From: Oscillospiraceae bacterium
Lineage (GTDB): Bacteria > Bacillota > Clostridia > Oscillospirales > Oscillospiraceae
Reading direction: 5' to 3'
Assembly (NCBI GenBank): GCA_031264545.1
Contig: JAISDV010000074.1
Span: 1-5,751 of the forward strand
DNA: 5,751 nucleotides
Below, piece by piece: positions 4,381 to 5,751 of the stretch. The notes beneath the pieces are model-generated. The model was not told the origin of the DNA. It saw only the letters and a program-made list of their open reading frames with translations, and ran no database searches. Numbering within the stretch: position 1 is the stretch's first letter; the number at the start of each line of letters is the position of its first letter. The position numbers and the translations under genes were made by a program.

Positions 4381-5751
4381 TTCGTCCTCGCGGGCTTCGC
4401 TATGCTCGCTTCCGCCTTGCGGTGAAAGCTCACCCGCCCCGTCGCTCGTCCTCTCCCCACAAAGTCCTTTGCGGGACTCTGCGGGGCCCCCAATCAGACT
4501 CTGCGCCAGCATATATTCATCCTGGTAATTGAACGAGATGTCCAGTTCGGTCTTGCCGGTCACCCGTATGCTTTGAATCAGGTTCACCACCGCTCGGCGG
4601 TCAAGCGCGTTCAGCCCTTCAAACTGCTTGAAATGCTCCATCCAGCGCAGCCGGTCGGCCTTGCCGTCAAGCGTCTTGTTCCGCTCAAGTTCCAGCGCGG
4701 CGATGGCGTCACGCAGACGAACCTCATCCGCGGCATACCGGGACTTTAAGGTTTTGAAGTCCTCTTTTGTGAGCAAGCCACTGACCATGTTTTCGTATAG
4801 CGACGCCTTGAACCCGTTGATCGTGGCAAGCTGGCGCTCGTTTTCATCAATCTGACCGTTAATCTGCCATGCCAGCGCCTTGGCCGCCTTACGGCTGTCG
4901 CTTGCGGCGAGAACGGAATCCAGCGACACAATCCCGGCGATATGCGCTTTCGCGCTTTCCAGAACGCACTCGGCAAGGTCGCGTTCTTTCACCATAACCG
5001 CTTCGTGGCAGCCGTGCTTTTTCCCCGTAGGGCAGTAATAGTAGAAATACTCCCGATCCTTGTAACGGTTGGTTTTTCGGGTCATCCGGGCGCCGCAGCA
5101 CCCGCAGATAAGGATGCCTGAAAAAAGGTACACCGCATCTCCGCCCGGTGAAGAACGGGTATCCAGCTTCATGATCCGCCGCGCCAGGTCGAAATCCCGC
5201 GGCCGGACAATGGCTTCGTGCGCGCCCTCGGTGCGTTTCCATTCAGACTCCGGGCAGTCGATGATATCCTTGACTTTGTAGCTGTGCGTGCTTCGCCGCC
5301 CCTGGACCAGAACACCGGCATAAGTTTCGTCATTCAGGATGCGGAAGATGGCCGTAGCCGACCATTTCGCGTCGGGAACATCCGCAAACCCGCCCGTGGG
5401 ATGGGGCAATCCCCGGTCGCGCTTGTAGGCCATAGGCGACAGTACGCCCAGGCTGTTCAGCGTTTCCGAGATTTTCAGCGCGCTCAGGCCGTTTATCTTC
5501 ATGCGGAAGATATCCCGCACAACGTCCGCCGGGTATTCGTCAATGACAAGCTGGTTCTTGTTTTCAGCAGAGCGCCGGTATCCGTAAATCGGGCATGAGC
5601 CAACATAATCGCCGTTGCCGCGTTTGACATTGAGAGCCGAGCGCGTCTTGACGGAAATATCACGGCAATAGGCGTCATTGATGATGGATTTCACGCTGAC
5701 CACCAGGTCGTCGGCGCTGTCTTTGAGTGTGTCGATGTTGTCATTCAGCGC
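4363..5751 (-). CDS. Large serine recombinase, first of three, 5' end outside window
   Basis: The frame is open to the right edge; 462 residues are visible, and by comparison with its neighbours about 105-130 N-terminal residues are missing. These include the catalytic serine, so activity cannot be judged here. The visible part opens with the end of the resolvase domain (ALNDNIDTLKDS, matching RFIAVSDGFDS in its neighbours) and its long helix (DAYCRDISVKTRSA). Numbered from the first visible residue, the recombinase domain has IYGY and ILNDETYAG..VQG (138-152). The zinc ribbon is Cys216, Cys219, Cys240 and Cys248, with an extra Cys218. A coiled coil carries SLYENMVSGLLTKEDF (317-332). The core ends near ISFNYQDEY, and a charged tail of about 45 residues comes from the hairpin module. 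A GTG at 5703 could be mistaken for the start, but it lies inside the conserved domain. It overlaps the next recombinase by one base. Confidence 0.93.
   Translation of the reverse strand, partial: ALNDNIDTLKDSADDLVVSVKSIINDAYCRDISVKTRSALNVKRGNGDYVGSCPIYGYRRSAENKNQLVIDEYPADVVRDIFRMKINGLSALKISETLNSLGVLSPMAYKRDRGLPHPTGGFADVPDAKWSATAIFRILNDETYAGVLVQGRRSTHSYKVKDIIDCPESEWKRTEGAHEAIVRPRDFDLARRIMKLDTRSSPGGDAVYLFSGILICGCCGARMTRKTNRYKDREYFYYYCPTGKKHGCHEAVMVKERDLAECVLESAKAHIAGIVSLDSVLAASDSRKAAKALAWQINGQIDENERQLATINGFKASLYENMVSGLLTKEDFKTLKSRYAADEVRLRDAIAALELERNKTLDGKADRLRWMEHFKQFEGLNALDRRAVVNLIQSIRVTGKTELDISFNYQDEYMLAQSLIGGPAESRKGLCGERTSDGAGELSPQGGSEHSEAREDEKEAAA
4374..4486 (-). repeat. Intercistronic hairpin module, copy 2
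   Basis: At the 3' end of the first recombinase gene the mRNA strand forms a 13-pair hairpin at 4486-4455, including two G-U pairs, around a CGCAAA loop. GAGAGGACGAGCGACGG follows, then a variable stretch containing its own small hairpin (GGTGA GCTT TCACC), then GCGAGGACGA (4391-4382), then GGAGG (4378-4374). The 20 bases starting at the hairpin's closing GGGG match copy 1 at 18 positions. From hairpin end to GGAGG is 76 nt in both copies. The two words GAGGACGA lie at 4453-4446 and 4389-4382, again as in copy 1. The encoded tail is GERTSDG...SEAREDE. Confidence 0.7.

Larger units (their letters stand above)
1060..5751 (-). mobile_element. Integration/excision module of a serine-recombinase mobile element, left end
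   Basis: Three tandem large serine recombinase genes fill this stretch on one strand with no gaps, and no other kind of gene is interspersed. Such enzymes integrate and excise phages, conjugative elements and mobilisable transposons, and groups of two or three adjacent serine recombinases are known in staphylococcal SCC cassettes and in some integrative conjugative elements. The base composition changes sharply between the AT-rich left flank and this block. Conjugation or cargo genes would lie to the right, outside the window. The exact left boundary is not visible: no attachment-site repeat can be found with only one end present, so 1060 marks only the end of the last gene. Confidence 0.6.

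Noticed and set aside
5218..5598. Plus-strand frame of 126 residues
   Set aside because: Antisense shadow of the first recombinase, with no independent start signal.

Overview
The window looks like one end of an integrative mobile element from an anaerobic low-GC Gram-positive bacterium (Bacillota, most likely a Clostridia member). This rests on clostridial-type large serine recombinases, strong GGAGG-type ribosome binding sites, and an elongator tRNA-Met of the Bacillota type with an encoded CCA. No gene points to a species.

Layout from left to right. Positions 1-428 hold coding-like sequence on the minus strand. It is split over three frames and I do not recognise it. A small minus-strand frame runs off the left edge, and a promoter-like sequence at 438-466 faces this block. 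Positions 490-867 are very AT-rich (hand counts of 15-30% GC) and hold no convincing gene, only an orphan promoter-like sequence at 724-752 and a 14-bp perfect palindrome. A self-contained tRNA unit follows: promoter 868-896, tRNA-Met(CAT) 919-995, and a long hairpin at 1006-1047 that probably terminates it.

From 1060 to the right edge the minus strand is filled by three tandem, overlapping large serine recombinase genes. They read 4363-5751 (5' end outside the window), then 2630-4363, then 1060-2637. The first junction is a TAATG overlap and the second is an 8-nt overlap with a TTG start. Both complete genes carry the catalytic serine motif, and all three carry the recombinase domain, a zinc ribbon and a coiled coil. 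They probably act together to excise and integrate the element, which would extend to the right. The end of the element should lie near the convergent 3' ends of the last recombinase and the tRNA.

The most unusual observation is a module shared by the 3' ends of the first two recombinase genes. It has a 12- to 13-bp hairpin, a conserved AGAGGACGA box, a variable middle, a second GAGGACGA box, and then the ribosome binding site of the next recombinase. The hairpin-to-SD distance is exactly 76 nt in both copies. The hairpins pair fully only on the mRNA strand, because they use G-U pairs. The last gene, with no recombinase after it, lacks the module. This may be an intercistronic RNA control element, or a repeat captured twice.
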